Origin: a bacterium
GTDB lineage: Bacteria > Chloroflexota > Dormibacteria > UBA8260 > Bog-877
Assembly: GCA_021791455.1 (NCBI GenBank)
Contig: JAJYWM010000307.1
Span: 1-31,849 of the forward strand
DNA length: 31,849 bases
Direction of reading: 5' to 3'
Within the stretch, counting starts at the first letter, position 1; each line of letters begins with the position of its first letter. Position numbers and translations under genes: made by a program. Shown in pieces: positions 17,030 through 24,874 of this stretch. Under the pieces are notes generated by a model that saw only the letters and a list, made by a program, of their open reading frames with translations, made no database searches and was not told the DNA's origin.

Positions 17030-18061
17030 GTGACCGACTACCGACAGGTGTACCCGTTCACTGCCCTGGTGGGCCAGGACCACATGCGTTTGGCGCTGGA
17101 GCTGAACGCTGTCAACCCCTCCATAGGCGGAGTCCTCATAAGAGGGGAGAAGGGTACCGCCAAGTCCACCGCGGTGCGAGCGCTGGCCAGGCTGTTGCCA
17201 GAGCTCGAGGTGGTCCGCGGCTGCCGTTTCTCGTGCGATCCCCACTCCGAGCATCTGTGCTCGGAGTGTCTGCACCGCCTGGCCGAAGGCGAGTCGCCGC
17301 TGCCGAGTGAGCGCCGGCGCATGCGGGTGGTCGAGCTTCCCATCAATGCTTCCGAGGACCGGGTGGTGGGCTCGATCGACCTGGAGGCGGCCATCAAATC
17401 GGGTGAGAGGCGGTTCGAGCCCGGGGTCCTCGCCGAGGCGAACCGGCAGATCCTGTATGTGGATGAGGTGAACCTGCTCGACGACCACATCGTCGACGTC
17501 CTCCTCGACGCCGCCGCGATGGGGGTCAACGTGGTCGAGCGTGAGGGGATCTCGATCTGGCACCCTTCCCGATTCATCCTGGTCGGAACCATGAATCCGG
17601 AGGAGGGCGACCTTCGTCCCCAATTGCTCGATCGCTTTGGGCTTTGCGTGGATGTGAGAGGGATCAGCGACGTCAAGGAGCGGGTGGAGATCATCCTCCG
17701 CCGCGAGCAGTTCGAGGCGGATCCAGAGGCCTTCCTGGCCAGCTACCTGGAGCAGGAGGAGGGGGAGAGGGCGCGCATCCAGCGGGCCATCGAGGGGCTG
17801 GAGTCAGTCGCTGTCTCAATGAACATCTTGGAGGCTATCGCCAGGCTCGCCATCGCCCTCGAGGTGGACGGACACCGGGCGGATCTGGTGGCAAGGAAGG
17901 CCGCTCAGGCCCTGAGCGCTCTGCAGGGGCTGCCCCAAGCGGGGCTCACCGAGGTCGCGGCCGTGGCGCCCATGGTCATGGCCCACCGGGTGCGAAACCA
18001 ACCCGGCCAGAGGGCTCATGACGTGGGTGAGGTGGCACGCCGGATCCTAGGCGAGGCGTGA
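17030..18061 (+). CDS. Magnesium/cobalt chelatase subunit I-like AAA+ ATPase
   Basis: This 343-residue ATPase is of the ChlI/BchI family. It begins [16 protein letters not shown], has Walker A GEKGTAKS (39-46), a four-cysteine cluster (GCRFSC, then LCSEC), and Walker B with D145 and E146 in [11 protein letters not shown]. The insert [10 protein letters not shown] follows, and [19 protein letters not shown] serves as sensor/arginine-finger region. Its core closely parallels the N-terminal domain of the upstream D-type protein, so the two are paralogues arranged in tandem. The role is ATP-driven remodelling of the D subunit during metal insertion. The Cys cluster is more like cobaltochelatase-type I subunits than photosynthetic BchI. 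Whether Mg or Co is used cannot be told without the large subunit, which is absent here. Confidence 0.88.
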   Translation: MTDYRQVYPFTALVGQDHMRLALELNAVNPSIGGVLIRGEKGTAKSTAVRALARLLPELEVVRGCRFSCDPHSEHLCSECLHRLAEGESPLPSERRRMRVVELPINASEDRVVGSIDLEAAIKSGERRFEPGVLAEANRQILYVDEVNLLDDHIVDVLLDAAAMGVNVVEREGISIWHPSRFILVGTMNPEEGDLRPQLLDRFGLCVDVRGISDVKERVEIILRREQFEADPEAFLASYLEQEEGERARIQRAIEGLESVAVSMNILEAIARLAIALEVDGHRADLVARKAAQALSALQGLPQAGLTEVAAVAPMVMAHRVRNQPGQRAHDVGEVARRILGEA

Positions 18062-18140
18062 TGGGAACAGCGATGTCGCGGCCGACTGCTGTCCTCGTCA
18101 CGGGCGGGTCACGGAAGGGTGAATCACAACTGGGGGCTGC

Positions 18141-18214
18141 TAACGTGGCACGGCCGGCTGTGGTTCGGGGACCGTCCTCCCACCTCGGTGGGACCTCGGC
18201 CACAGCCGGCTTTT
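18141..18214 (+). terminator. Strong hairpin with U-run, possibly a short RNA or attenuator
   Basis: An 11-base perfect inverted repeat, GCCGGCTGTGG (18153-18163) and CCACAGCCGGC (18200-18210), encloses a second hairpin (CCCAC-CTCG-GTGGG) and is followed at once by TTTT (18211-18214). It fits a Rho-independent terminator for the chelatase operon ending at 18061. In addition, TAACGT (18141-18146) sits where a -10 would place the transcript start at about 18153, the first base of the hairpin, so it could be a roughly 60-base RNA or a 5' attenuator for the gene at 18242. Confidence 0.55.
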
Positions 18215-18241
18215 GCGCGCGACACCTTCCTCGGGGCGAGC

Positions 18242-18643
18242 ATGGCTGACATCGAGGCCGACCTCTCCGACCTGCTGCCAAGGGCTCCTTTCGAGGAATT
18301 GGTGATGCGGTCGGCACTGGGGCTCCCGGGACAGCCTCCGATTGAGGTCGGGCTGGTGAGCGCGCGGTTCGGAGAGTCCACGGGACGGCCCTGGAGCAAC
18401 CGTGAAATGGCCGTGCGGCGGGCCGTGGGTGGGATTCGATACCCGGTCTCAAGGGCGGAACTGGTTGCGCAGTCGGGCCAGTGGCTGCGAGCGTATCCGC
18501 AGGTCCTGGCCGAGTTGGAGTCGCTGCCCGAACGGGTCTACGAGGGGGAGGGGGAGGTGCTCTTGGCGCTGGCCCAGCAGGGTCCTGAGGCGGGGGGTCA
18601 CTCCACCGCGGCGGGGAGCGATCCCGCGGGCTCGGAAAAGTAG
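18242..18643 (+). CDS. DUF2795-like domain protein
   Basis: This protein has 133 residues. Its centre (about 62-110, VGGIRYPVSRAELVAQSGQWL, then LAELESLPERVYEGEGEVLLAL) follows the DUF2795 pattern: a YP motif, a helix, a LPDREY-like turn and a final helix. DUF2795 proteins are small, widespread in Actinobacteriota and Chloroflexota, and of unknown function. The frame stays open upstream to 18119, but that region is the hairpin described at 18153-18214, so ATG 18242 is preferred. The ribosome site is weak (CGGGGCGAG). The Gly/Ser-rich C-terminal tail overlaps the convergent GNAT gene by 46 bases; the last 15 residues may simply be read-through to the next stop. Confidence 0.6.
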   Translation: MADIEADLSDLLPRAPFEELVMRSALGLPGQPPIEVGLVSARFGESTGRPWSNREMAVRRAVGGIRYPVSRAELVAQSGQWLRAYPQVLAELESLPERVYEGEGEVLLALAQQGPEAGGHSTAAGSDPAGSEK

Positions 18644-19344
18644 TAGGCCATCCTCTCCCGGTCGTACCCAACGGCGACCAGACCCCTGGAGAACGCGTCC
18701 TCCATCGCCTCCCGAAACTTGCGGTAGGAGGCCTCGGTGCGCGGACCGGGGCTCGGGTTGACGAGCGCGGGAGGCATGGACACCTCCAGGCTGGCGTTGC
18801 GGCGCATCTGCTCAACTGGGCCCTGCTGCTCAGGCAGCAGCCGCCACTCCACCACCAGGCGGTCGCTGTGGCGGCCGTGATTCATCGGGTCACTGCGCTC
18901 TCCGTAGTAGTCTCGATGAAATCGGCGAGCGGTCGCACCCAGCCGATTCAGGTTGAAATGGGCGTTGCGTCCCTGGGTGGGGTCGAATGTCCAAACCATC
19001 AGGCTCAGACCGAGGGTCAGGGCCTGTTCGCGCTGGGCCAGCTTGAGGGCTCCGCCGATCCCAGAGTCCCGGGCCCCGGCCACCACCCCGGCGGCGTGGG
19101 AGCGGTGATATATGCTGCCCTGTGAGCTTCGGCCCGTGAACCCGTAGGCAAAGCCCAAAGGCTGGTCGGCGCCCTCGGCCAGCAGCACGATGCCACCGGC
19201 AACAGACATCGCCTTCAGCAGATAGCTGGGGGCAGCCACCTCCGGGGCCCCCCAGATCTCCTGCTGCAGCGACGCCACTTGCTCCAGCTCAGCCATGGAA
19301 GTGGCAAGACGGACGCGATAATCGAGGATCAGATGACCTCCCAC
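18598..19344 (-). CDS. GNAT-family N-acetyltransferase (COG3375-like)
   Basis: The protein has up to 248 residues. An N-terminal GNAT opening ([23 protein letters not shown]) is followed by strands carrying [16 protein letters not shown], an acetyl-CoA-binding-type loop ([23 protein letters not shown]) and [22 protein letters not shown], which resembles the predicted GNAT proteins of COG3375. The substrate is unknown. GTG 19344 has no Shine-Dalgarno. GGGAGGT lies inside the reading frame and four bases before an in-frame CTG (19332), which could be the true start, as in rpsU. The 5' end abuts or overlaps lepA, transcribed divergently, and the 3' end overlaps the DUF2795-like gene. Both ends are thus unusually tight. 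Confidence 0.8.
   Translation of the reverse strand: MGGHLILDYRVRLATSMAELEQVASLQQEIWGAPEVAAPSYLLKAMSVAGGIVLLAEGADQPLGFAYGFTGRSSQGSIYHRSHAAGVVAGARDSGIGGALKLAQREQALTLGLSLMVWTFDPTQGRNAHFNLNRLGATARRFHRDYYGERSDPMNHGRHSDRLVVEWRLLPEQQGPVEQMRRNASLEVSMPPALVNPSPGPRTEASYRKFREAMEDAFSRGLVAVGYDRERMAYYFSEPAGSLPAAVE
19317..19322 (+). promoter_or_regulatory. -10 element of lepA
   Basis: GATAAT lies 10 bases before the lepA ATG at 19333, predicting a leader of only three or four bases. The GAGG just upstream of the ATG would then mostly fall outside the mRNA. The element lies within the 5' coding part of the divergent GNAT gene. Confidence 0.4.
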
Positions 19345-21141
19345 AAGCTACAGCGCATTCGCAACTTTTCCATAATCGCTCATATCGACCACGGCAAGTC
19401 CACGCTCGCGGACCGCCTCCTCGAGCGGACCGGTACCGTGAGCGCGCGGGACATGACCTCCCAGGTGCTGGACACCATGGACCTTGAGCGTGAGCGGGGG
19501 ATCACCATCAAGGCCCAGGCGGTCCGCATGCCGTATCAGGCGGAAGACGGCAGGGATTACGAACTGAACCTGATCGACACCCCCGGTCACGTGGACTTCG
19601 CCTATGAGGTATCGCGGGCGCTGGCGGCGTGCGAAGGAGCGCTCCTGGTGGTGGACGCGAGCCAGGGAATCGAGGCCCAGACGCTGGCAAATGTGTACAA
19701 GGCTCTGGAACTGGGGCTGGAGATCGTGCCGGTGGTCAACAAGATCGACCTGGTCCAAGCGGAGCCGGAGGCCGTCGCCCAGGAGATCGAGTCGGTCATA
19801 GGTATCGCCGCAGACCAGTGCCTGATGGTCTCGGCCAGAACCGGGATGGGCGTTGCTGAGGTCCTGGAGGCCGTGGTTAAGAGGTTGCCAGCGCCTTCGG
19901 GCGACCCCCAGGCACCGTTGCGGGCGCTGATCTTCGACTGCAAGTACGATGCCTACCGCGGGGTGGTCGTGTACGTGCGGGTGGTGGATGGGTCGATCAG
20001 GGCCGGCACCCAGATTCGGATGATGGCGGGCCAGGGCAACTTCGCTGTGGATGAGGTCGGGATATTCCGGCCCGGGATGGTGCCCGTGGACAGCCTTGAC
20101 GCGGGGGAGGTCGGCTACCTGATCGCCTCCATCCGCAACGTCAGAGACAGCAAGGTCGGCGACACCATCACAGACCACCTGAGGCCCGCCACCGAGGCAC
20201 TGCCGGGTTACCGGCAGGCGAGTCCCATGGTGTGGTCGGGACTCTTCCCGATCCAGAGCGACAGCTATCAGGACCTCAAGGAGGCCCTGGAACGCCTCCA
20301 GCTCAACGACGCCGCCCTGACGTTCGAGCCCGAGACCTCCGCGGCCCTGGGGTTCGGCTTCCGCTGTGGCTTTCTCGGCCTCCTGCACATGGAGATCGTG
20401 CAGGAGAGGCTTGAGAGAGAGTTCGGGCTGACCCTCATAACGACCGCGCCATCGGTCGCGTATCGGGTGAAGTTCAAGGATGGCCAGCTGGCGGAGATCG
20501 ACAACCCTGACCAGCTTCCCGATCCCGGCCAGATGGAGTGGATCGAAGAGCCCAGGGTCAAGGTGGAGGTGATGACCCCGAAGGAGTACCTGGGTGGACT
20601 GATGGAGCTCTGCCAGGAGCGCAGGGGGGAGTTCGTGCACCTCGAGTACCAGGCGGGGGAGCGCGCGCTTCTGACCTACGACCTCCCCCTGGGAGAGATC
20701 ATCCATGACTTCTACGATCAGCTGAAGTCAAGAAGCAGGGGCTACGCGTCGATGGACTACCAACTCACCGGGTATCGCCAAGAACAGTTGGTGAAGCTGG
20801 ATGTCCTGGTGGCGGGGGCCAAGGTGGACGCCCTGTCCTCCATCGTCCACCGGCACCAGGCCAGCAACCAGGGCCGGCGGTTGGTGCAGAGGCTCAAGGA
20901 GGTGATTCCCAGGCAGCTCTTCGAGGTCGCCATCCAGGCTGCTGTCGGTGGCAAGATAATCTCCCGCGAGACCGTGCCCGCGCTGCGCAAGGACGTCTTG
21001 GCCAAGTGCTACGGCGGGGACATCACTCGCAAGCGCAAGTTGCTGGAGAAGCAGCGCGAGGGCAAGCAGCGGATGAAGCGGATTGGGAGCGTCGAGATTC
21101 CCCAGGAGGCCTTCATGGCGGTGCTTACGCTTGATCGCTGA
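19333..21141 (+). CDS. lepA: Elongation factor 4 (LepA) GTPase
   Basis: This 602-residue protein is of the usual LepA length. It is a ribosome-associated translational GTPase that acts on stalled or assembling ribosomes. The G domain begins [15 protein letters not shown] (G1, 16-30), with [12 protein letters not shown] (switch I), DTPGHVDF (G3) and VNKIDL (G4). The LepA-specific C-terminal domain includes [11 protein letters not shown] and the basic tail [27 protein letters not shown] 19333 is used although the frame opens further upstream, because [21 protein letters not shown] is the normal N-terminus. The last bases overlap the probable hemW start, so the two are likely translationally linked. 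Confidence 0.97.
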   Translation: MTSHKLQRIRNFSIIAHIDHGKSTLADRLLERTGTVSARDMTSQVLDTMDLERERGITIKAQAVRMPYQAEDGRDYELNLIDTPGHVDFAYEVSRALAACEGALLVVDASQGIEAQTLANVYKALELGLEIVPVVNKIDLVQAEPEAVAQEIESVIGIAADQCLMVSARTGMGVAEVLEAVVKRLPAPSGDPQAPLRALIFDCKYDAYRGVVVYVRVVDGSIRAGTQIRMMAGQGNFAVDEVGIFRPGMVPVDSLDAGEVGYLIASIRNVRDSKVGDTITDHLRPATEALPGYRQASPMVWSGLFPIQSDSYQDLKEALERLQLNDAALTFEPETSAALGFGFRCGFLGLLHMEIVQERLEREFGLTLITTAPSVAYRVKFKDGQLAEIDNPDQLPDPGQMEWIEEPRVKVEVMTPKEYLGGLMELCQERRGEFVHLEYQAGERALLTYDLPLGEIIHDFYDQLKSRSRGYASMDYQLTGYRQEQLVKLDVLVAGAKVDALSSIVHRHQASNQGRRLVQRLKEVIPRQLFEVAIQAAVGGKIISRETVPALRKDVLAKCYGGDITRKRKLLEKQREGKQRMKRIGSVEIPQEAFMAVLTLDR

Positions 21142-22300
21142 CCAGACGCAGGGAGCACCCCGTTCCCTCTATGTCCACATCCCGTTCTGCGCCCGCCGCT
21201 GCTCTTACTGCGATTTCGCCATCAGCCTGGGGGGCGGAGCCATCCAGGACCGCTATGTTGCCGCCCTGGACCAGGAGTTGGAGGGATTGGGGCCTCTGGG
21301 ACACCTGGAGCTGGACACCGTCTTCCTGGGCGGGGGGACCCCGTCTCTTCTGCGTGCGGATCTGCTGGAGCAGGTGGTGGAAGTTATCCGGACCAGGTTT
21401 CGCCTCTCCTCCTCTGCGGAGGTGACCATCGAGGCCAACCCTGAGGGGCTGACCGAAGACCTGGTCCGGACCTGGAGGCGGCTTGGGATCAACCGCGTGT
21501 CGCTGGGGGTCCAGAGCCTCGATCCCGCCGGCCTCAGGTTCCTTGGGCGGGCTCACGACGCGGTGGCGGCCGAGACGGCCATGGACTTGGTGGCGGCGGC
21601 CGGGTTCGAGAATCTGAGCTGCGACCTAATCTACGCGATCCCAGGCCAGGACTCAGCGTCCTTCGCTCGGGGACTGCTCCAAGTGCTCACCCACCCCGTC
21701 CAGCATGTCTCCTGCTATGAGCTCACGGTGGAGCCCGGGACTCCGCTGGCCCGTAGGGTCCAGCGTAAGCTGGCGCCGGCTCCCGCGGTCGACGCCTTCC
21801 TCGAGCAGCGGGAGATCGCTGGCGAGCTGCTCGGGTCCGCGGGCCTCGGGATCTACGAGGTCTCCAACTACGCCAAGCCTGGCTTCGCCAGCCGCCACAA
21901 CCTCGCCTACTGGACCCAGCTTCCGTATCTGGCTGTGGGTTGCGGCAGCCACGGGTTCTTGAGCGCCGCCTCGGCCGCGCTTCTGGGGCTTGAACCCAAG
22001 GGGGACATGCTCCGCTACTGGCACCTCAGGGATGCGGCCACCTATATCCGCGAGGTCATGGCCGGCGGGCTCGGATGGCGTGGGCATGAGTGGCTTGGCC
22101 CCGCTGAGGTGGAGATGGAGCGGGTGGCCTGTGGGCTGAGGCTCGCTGCCGGGGTGATCCTTAGGGGCGACGGGCAGCTGACCAGAGCGAAGGAGCTGTC
22201 TGAACTCGGCCTGCTCACCCTGGAAGGCCAGTTGGTCAGACCTACCAAGAGGGGCTTTGCTCTCCTAGACCGCGTCACCCTGGAGCTGTGCGCCGCCTGA
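21131..22300 (+). CDS. hemW: Radical SAM heme chaperone HemW
   Basis: This protein of about 389 residues is of the HemN-like family. The [4Fe-4S] radical SAM motif is [14 protein letters not shown] (C20, C24, C27 from the TTG start), followed by [12 protein letters not shown] and the SAM-binding segments [11 protein letters not shown] and GVQSLD. The HNLAYW stretch matches the HNxxYW motif that marks HemW heme chaperones rather than coproporphyrinogen dehydrogenase HemN, and a HemN C-terminal domain follows. TTG 21131 overlaps the lepA stop and gives the best N-terminus; the open frame begins at 21083, inside lepA. The lepA-hemW-hrcA order is conserved in Firmicutes, though here the VIT gene interrupts it. 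Confidence 0.92.
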   Translation: MIADQTQGAPRSLYVHIPFCARRCSYCDFAISLGGGAIQDRYVAALDQELEGLGPLGHLELDTVFLGGGTPSLLRADLLEQVVEVIRTRFRLSSSAEVTIEANPEGLTEDLVRTWRRLGINRVSLGVQSLDPAGLRFLGRAHDAVAAETAMDLVAAAGFENLSCDLIYAIPGQDSASFARGLLQVLTHPVQHVSCYELTVEPGTPLARRVQRKLAPAPAVDAFLEQREIAGELLGSAGLGIYEVSNYAKPGFASRHNLAYWTQLPYLAVGCGSHGFLSAASAALLGLEPKGDMLRYWHLRDAATYIREVMAGGLGWRGHEWLGPAEVEMERVACGLRLAAGVILRGDGQLTRAKELSELGLLTLEGQLVRPTKRGFALLDRVTLELCAA

Positions 22301-22306
22301 GGGCGG

Positions 22307-23098
22307 TCAGGTGGTGGGGAGCCTCAGGCCGAAGAGGTGTGGCAGCACGACCCCCAGGAGATAGCCTGCCACCGCTGCCGCAGTGCCCACGGCCAGCACC
22401 TGCAGGCCTCCCACCAGCCGGTTCTGGCCGATCACAACGGCCTTGCCCACTCCCACCAGCGCCAGGGCCAGGGCGGAGAGGGCTAGGGACCCCGCGACCG
22501 CGGGAAGGCCGTTCATGACGATGAACGGAACAATCGGGAAGACCGCCCCCAGGAGGAACGTGGTGGCCATGACCAGGCCGTCGCGCAGGGGAGAGTCCTT
22601 AGGGTCGCTGGAGATTCCGAGCTCCTTTTCAATGTGGGTCTCCTCCCAGAGCTTGGGATACTGCGCCAGTGACCGCGTCAGGTCCTGAGCCATTGCTTCA
22701 GGAACTCCGCGGTCCATCAGGATGTCCACCATCTCCTGGTGCTCCTCAACTGGCTGGCTTTGCAGCTCGCCCCGCTCCTTGTGGATGGCGGCCCGTTTGA
22801 GGTCGCGCTCCGCGCAGGCCGCCAGGTACGCTCCGGTCCCCATCGAGACCATTCCCGCCAGCGCGCCAGCCAGACCCGCGATGAGGATGGTGGTGTGAGC
22901 CACGGCCGCTCCGGCGGTGGCTGTCGCCACGCCGGTCGTGAGCCCCATCGTGGTCAGGATGCCATCCTGAACCCCGAATACCACCTCCCGAATCCCGGCC
23001 CGCCGCTCCAGGTCCTCGCGCTCGGAAGGGCTCGGACTGGCGAACGGGTTCAGCGCCGCCAGTCGGCCGGGCGCCTTGGTCTCAGCGGGGGAAGACAT
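22307..23098 (-). CDS. VIT1/CCC1 family Fe/Mn transporter
   Basis: This 263-residue membrane protein has five predicted transmembrane segments (about 38-62, 66-93, 172-194, 198-225 and 233-254), matching VIT1/CCC1-type iron and manganese exporters. The first segment has the family signature VFGVQDGILTTMGLTTGVA and the second ends in MVSMGTGAYLA. Between segments 2 and 3 is a Glu-rich cytoplasmic region (E98, E109, E111, E118, E119, E122, E152, E153, E157) that in the plant VIT1 structure binds metal. It probably moves Fe2+ or Mn2+ out of the cytoplasm. It converges with hemW (6 bases apart) and is divergent from hrcA, so it looks inserted into the conserved hemW-hrcA order. Confidence 0.88.
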   Translation of the reverse strand: MSSPAETKAPGRLAALNPFASPSPSEREDLERRAGIREVVFGVQDGILTTMGLTTGVATATAGAAVAHTTILIAGLAGALAGMVSMGTGAYLAACAERDLKRAAIHKERGELQSQPVEEHQEMVDILMDRGVPEAMAQDLTRSLAQYPKLWEETHIEKELGISSDPKDSPLRDGLVMATTFLLGAVFPIVPFIVMNGLPAVAGSLALSALALALVGVGKAVVIGQNRLVGGLQVLAVGTAAAVAGYLLGVVLPHLFGLRLPTT

Positions 23099-23104
23099 GC
23101 GCAG

Positions 23105-23110
23105 ATGTTA
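23105..23110 (-). promoter_or_regulatory. -10 element of a leaderless VIT-family transcript
   Basis: On the minus strand TAACAT is followed by six bases and the ATG at 23098, with no Shine-Dalgarno. CTGGAC 16 bases further upstream is a weak -35 candidate. Transcription would start at or within a base of the start codon. Confidence 0.5.
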
Positions 23111-23191
23111 CCGTAATTTGGACCCTGTCCAGATTAGGCGCCGCTAAGCTGGGGGATAGGAAGCGATTGCAATGTCGGTGTTAAACTCGCA

Positions 23192-23218
23192 TTAGCACTC
23201 TCGGCAGTGGAGTGCTAA
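23192..23218 (+). promoter_or_regulatory. CIRCE operator (HrcA binding site)
   Basis: TTAGCACTC-N9-GAGTGCTAA is a perfect match to the CIRCE consensus. It lies 22 bases before the hrcA ATG. TTGCAA (23167-23172) could be the -35, which would place the -10 across the left arm of CIRCE so that HrcA blocks polymerase. Heat shock would relieve this repression and raise hrcA-grpE-dnaJ expression. Confidence 0.95.
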
Positions 23219-23240
23219 TCAAGCCCAGAGGGTCACCGGC

Positions 23241-24248
23241 ATGGATGAACGCAAGCAGAGAATTCTTGGAGCGGTGGTATCGGACTACACCGAGACCGTG
23301 GTTCCCGTGGGATCCCATGCCCTGGCGGCGCGATACTTCCTTGAGTTGAGTTCGGCCACGATACGCAACGAGCTGTCCGAGCTGGTTGACGACGGTTTCC
23401 TGACCCAGCCCCATGCCTCGGCCGGCAGGATCCCGACGGACCTCGGCTATCGCTACTTCGTGGACTTCCTGCTGCCCCAGGAGATAGTCGAGCCACCTTT
23501 GAGACGGCGGGTGAGGCAGAGCTTCGATGAGGTTGACCGCGACGTGGAGGCGATCTTGGAACTGGCGGCGGCAACCCTCAGTCGCTTGAGCGACAACGTG
23601 GCCTTGGTCACCGGCCCCAGCAACACAAGAGCCGTTCTGCTGCACGTCGAACTGGTCTTGGCCCGCCCCGGCCAGGCGCTCCTGATCGTGGTGGCCAATG
23701 GCAACTCAGTGCACCAACGCGCGGTCGAGGTGCCGGTGGATCTGGACCAGGACCAGCTCTCCTCCCTGGCCGCGCTTCTCAAGCGGACATTTGGGGGCAT
23801 GACCGCCGGTGGCATAGAGGAGAGCCCCGAGATCGAGGGGGTCCCGACAGGGCTCTTGGCCGAGCTGATCCATGGCCTGCGCCAGATCGAGACCCGGGCG
23901 TCTTTGGTCATTCACGACGGGGTGAGGAATCTGGTGCGCAACCCCGAGTTCGAAGACCCGAACCGGCTGCGTACCGTTCTGGAGGTGCTGGAGGCTCAGC
24001 GGATACTCGCCGCCGTGGTCAGCGAGCTGGCTCCGCGAGCAGGTATGCAGATGGTCATCGGGCATGAGAACCGGCTGGAGGAGCTGCAGGACTGCAGCCT
24101 GGTGCTGACCAGCTACAGGGCTGGGGAGCAGATGTGGGGTACCCTGGGAGTGGTAGGGCCGACCCGGATCCGCTACGGTCGGGTGGCAGCCCGCCTACAA
24201 CTGGTCTCGCAGCTTATGGGCGAGGCCCTGAGCAGGCTTTTGACATGA
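23241..24248 (+). CDS. hrcA: Heat-inducible transcription repressor HrcA
   Basis: This 335-residue repressor controls the class I heat-shock genes. The N-terminal winged helix contains the conserved LGAVVSDYTETVVPVGS, the recognition region SSATIRNELSELVDDGFL, and HASAGRIPTDLGYRYFVD. The remaining GAF-like and insertion domains include the C-terminal IGHEN and GTLGVVGPTRIRYG, which are typical of HrcA. The ATG has AGAGGGT about 7 bases upstream. A perfect CIRCE sits just before the gene, so it is autoregulated. Its stop overlaps the grpE start (ATGA), showing an operon. Confidence 0.97.
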   Translation: MDERKQRILGAVVSDYTETVVPVGSHALAARYFLELSSATIRNELSELVDDGFLTQPHASAGRIPTDLGYRYFVDFLLPQEIVEPPLRRRVRQSFDEVDRDVEAILELAAATLSRLSDNVALVTGPSNTRAVLLHVELVLARPGQALLIVVANGNSVHQRAVEVPVDLDQDQLSSLAALLKRTFGGMTAGGIEESPEIEGVPTGLLAELIHGLRQIETRASLVIHDGVRNLVRNPEFEDPNRLRTVLEVLEAQRILAAVVSELAPRAGMQMVIGHENRLEELQDCSLVLTSYRAGEQMWGTLGVVGPTRIRYGRVAARLQLVSQLMGEALSRLLT

Positions 24249-24874
24249 GCTCAACCCCAGAAGCGGAGGCCCACCAGGCGATGGAATCACAGAGCCCGAG
24301 CGCTGACGAATTGGCCGAGAATACCGACGCCGACGCTGGCGGCGCCGCCACCGACCCGGACCGCGCCCGCCTGCAGGAGGAGTTGGAGCAAGCGCGTGCC
24401 ACCTACCAGCGGTTGGCTGCTGACTTCGAGAACTACAAGAGGCGCAAGGCCCAGGAGACGCAGGAATTGGCCCGCTATGGAGCGTCTGCGCTGCTCACCG
24501 CGATCCTGCCCGCTCTGGATAATCTGGCGCGGGCGGTGGCCCATTTAGACCAGGACGCCCACGACGGCCTCTCGGAGGGACTGCGCCTCACCATGCGCCA
24601 GTTGGAGGAGGCTCTGGCGTCGCAGGGAGTGTCAAAGGTGGCGGCCGTGGGGGAGAGGTTCGACCCGCGCCTGCACGATGCGGTGGCTCGGGTGCCCGGG
24701 GAGGGGCTAGAGCACGACACCGTCATGTCCGAGCTGCTGCCGGGATATTTGGTCCACGACCGCGTGGTCCGGCCAGCCCAGGTCACGGTGGCGCAGGGCA
24801 GCCCGCCAGCTCGCGGTGAGCAGTTCTCGACGGACGACGAGGTGGCCACAACTCCTCCGGGACGAGACGCTTGA
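24245..24874 (+). CDS. grpE: GrpE nucleotide exchange factor
   Basis: This 209-residue cochaperone releases ADP from DnaK. An acidic, disordered N-terminus (1-40) leads into the long coiled coil (about 41-80, RLQEELEQARATYQRLAADFENYKRR). A four-helix region (LLTAILPALDNLARAV) follows, then the beta wing ending with GYLVHDRVVRPAQVTV, the GrpE signature. ATG 24245 overlaps the hrcA stop by four bases, and its own stop overlaps the dnaJ start (TGATG). The expected partner gene dnaK, usually placed next, is missing here. Confidence 0.96.
   Translation: MSSTPEAEAHQAMESQSPSADELAENTDADAGGAATDPDRARLQEELEQARATYQRLAADFENYKRRKAQETQELARYGASALLTAILPALDNLARAVAHLDQDAHDGLSEGLRLTMRQLEEALASQGVSKVAAVGERFDPRLHDAVARVPGEGLEHDTVMSELLPGYLVHDRVVRPAQVTVAQGSPPARGEQFSTDDEVATTPPGRDA

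Noticed and set aside
14900..18061. Photosynthesis (bacteriochlorophyll) locus
   Set aside because: Only the ATPase and vWA subunits are present; no bch, puf or bchH genes are adjacent, and the Cys clusters favour a cobaltochelatase-type role.
18119..18241. Longer N-terminus for the DUF2795-like gene from 18119
   Set aside because: This part coincides with a perfect hairpin and U-run; the encoded residues look like translated structure, and ATG 18242 gives a normal N-terminus.
19348..20706. 452-residue open frame on the minus strand opposite lepA
   Set aside because: It is the antisense shadow of lepA; the product is rich in His, Leu, Arg and Gly with no domain, while lepA in the other strand is unambiguous.
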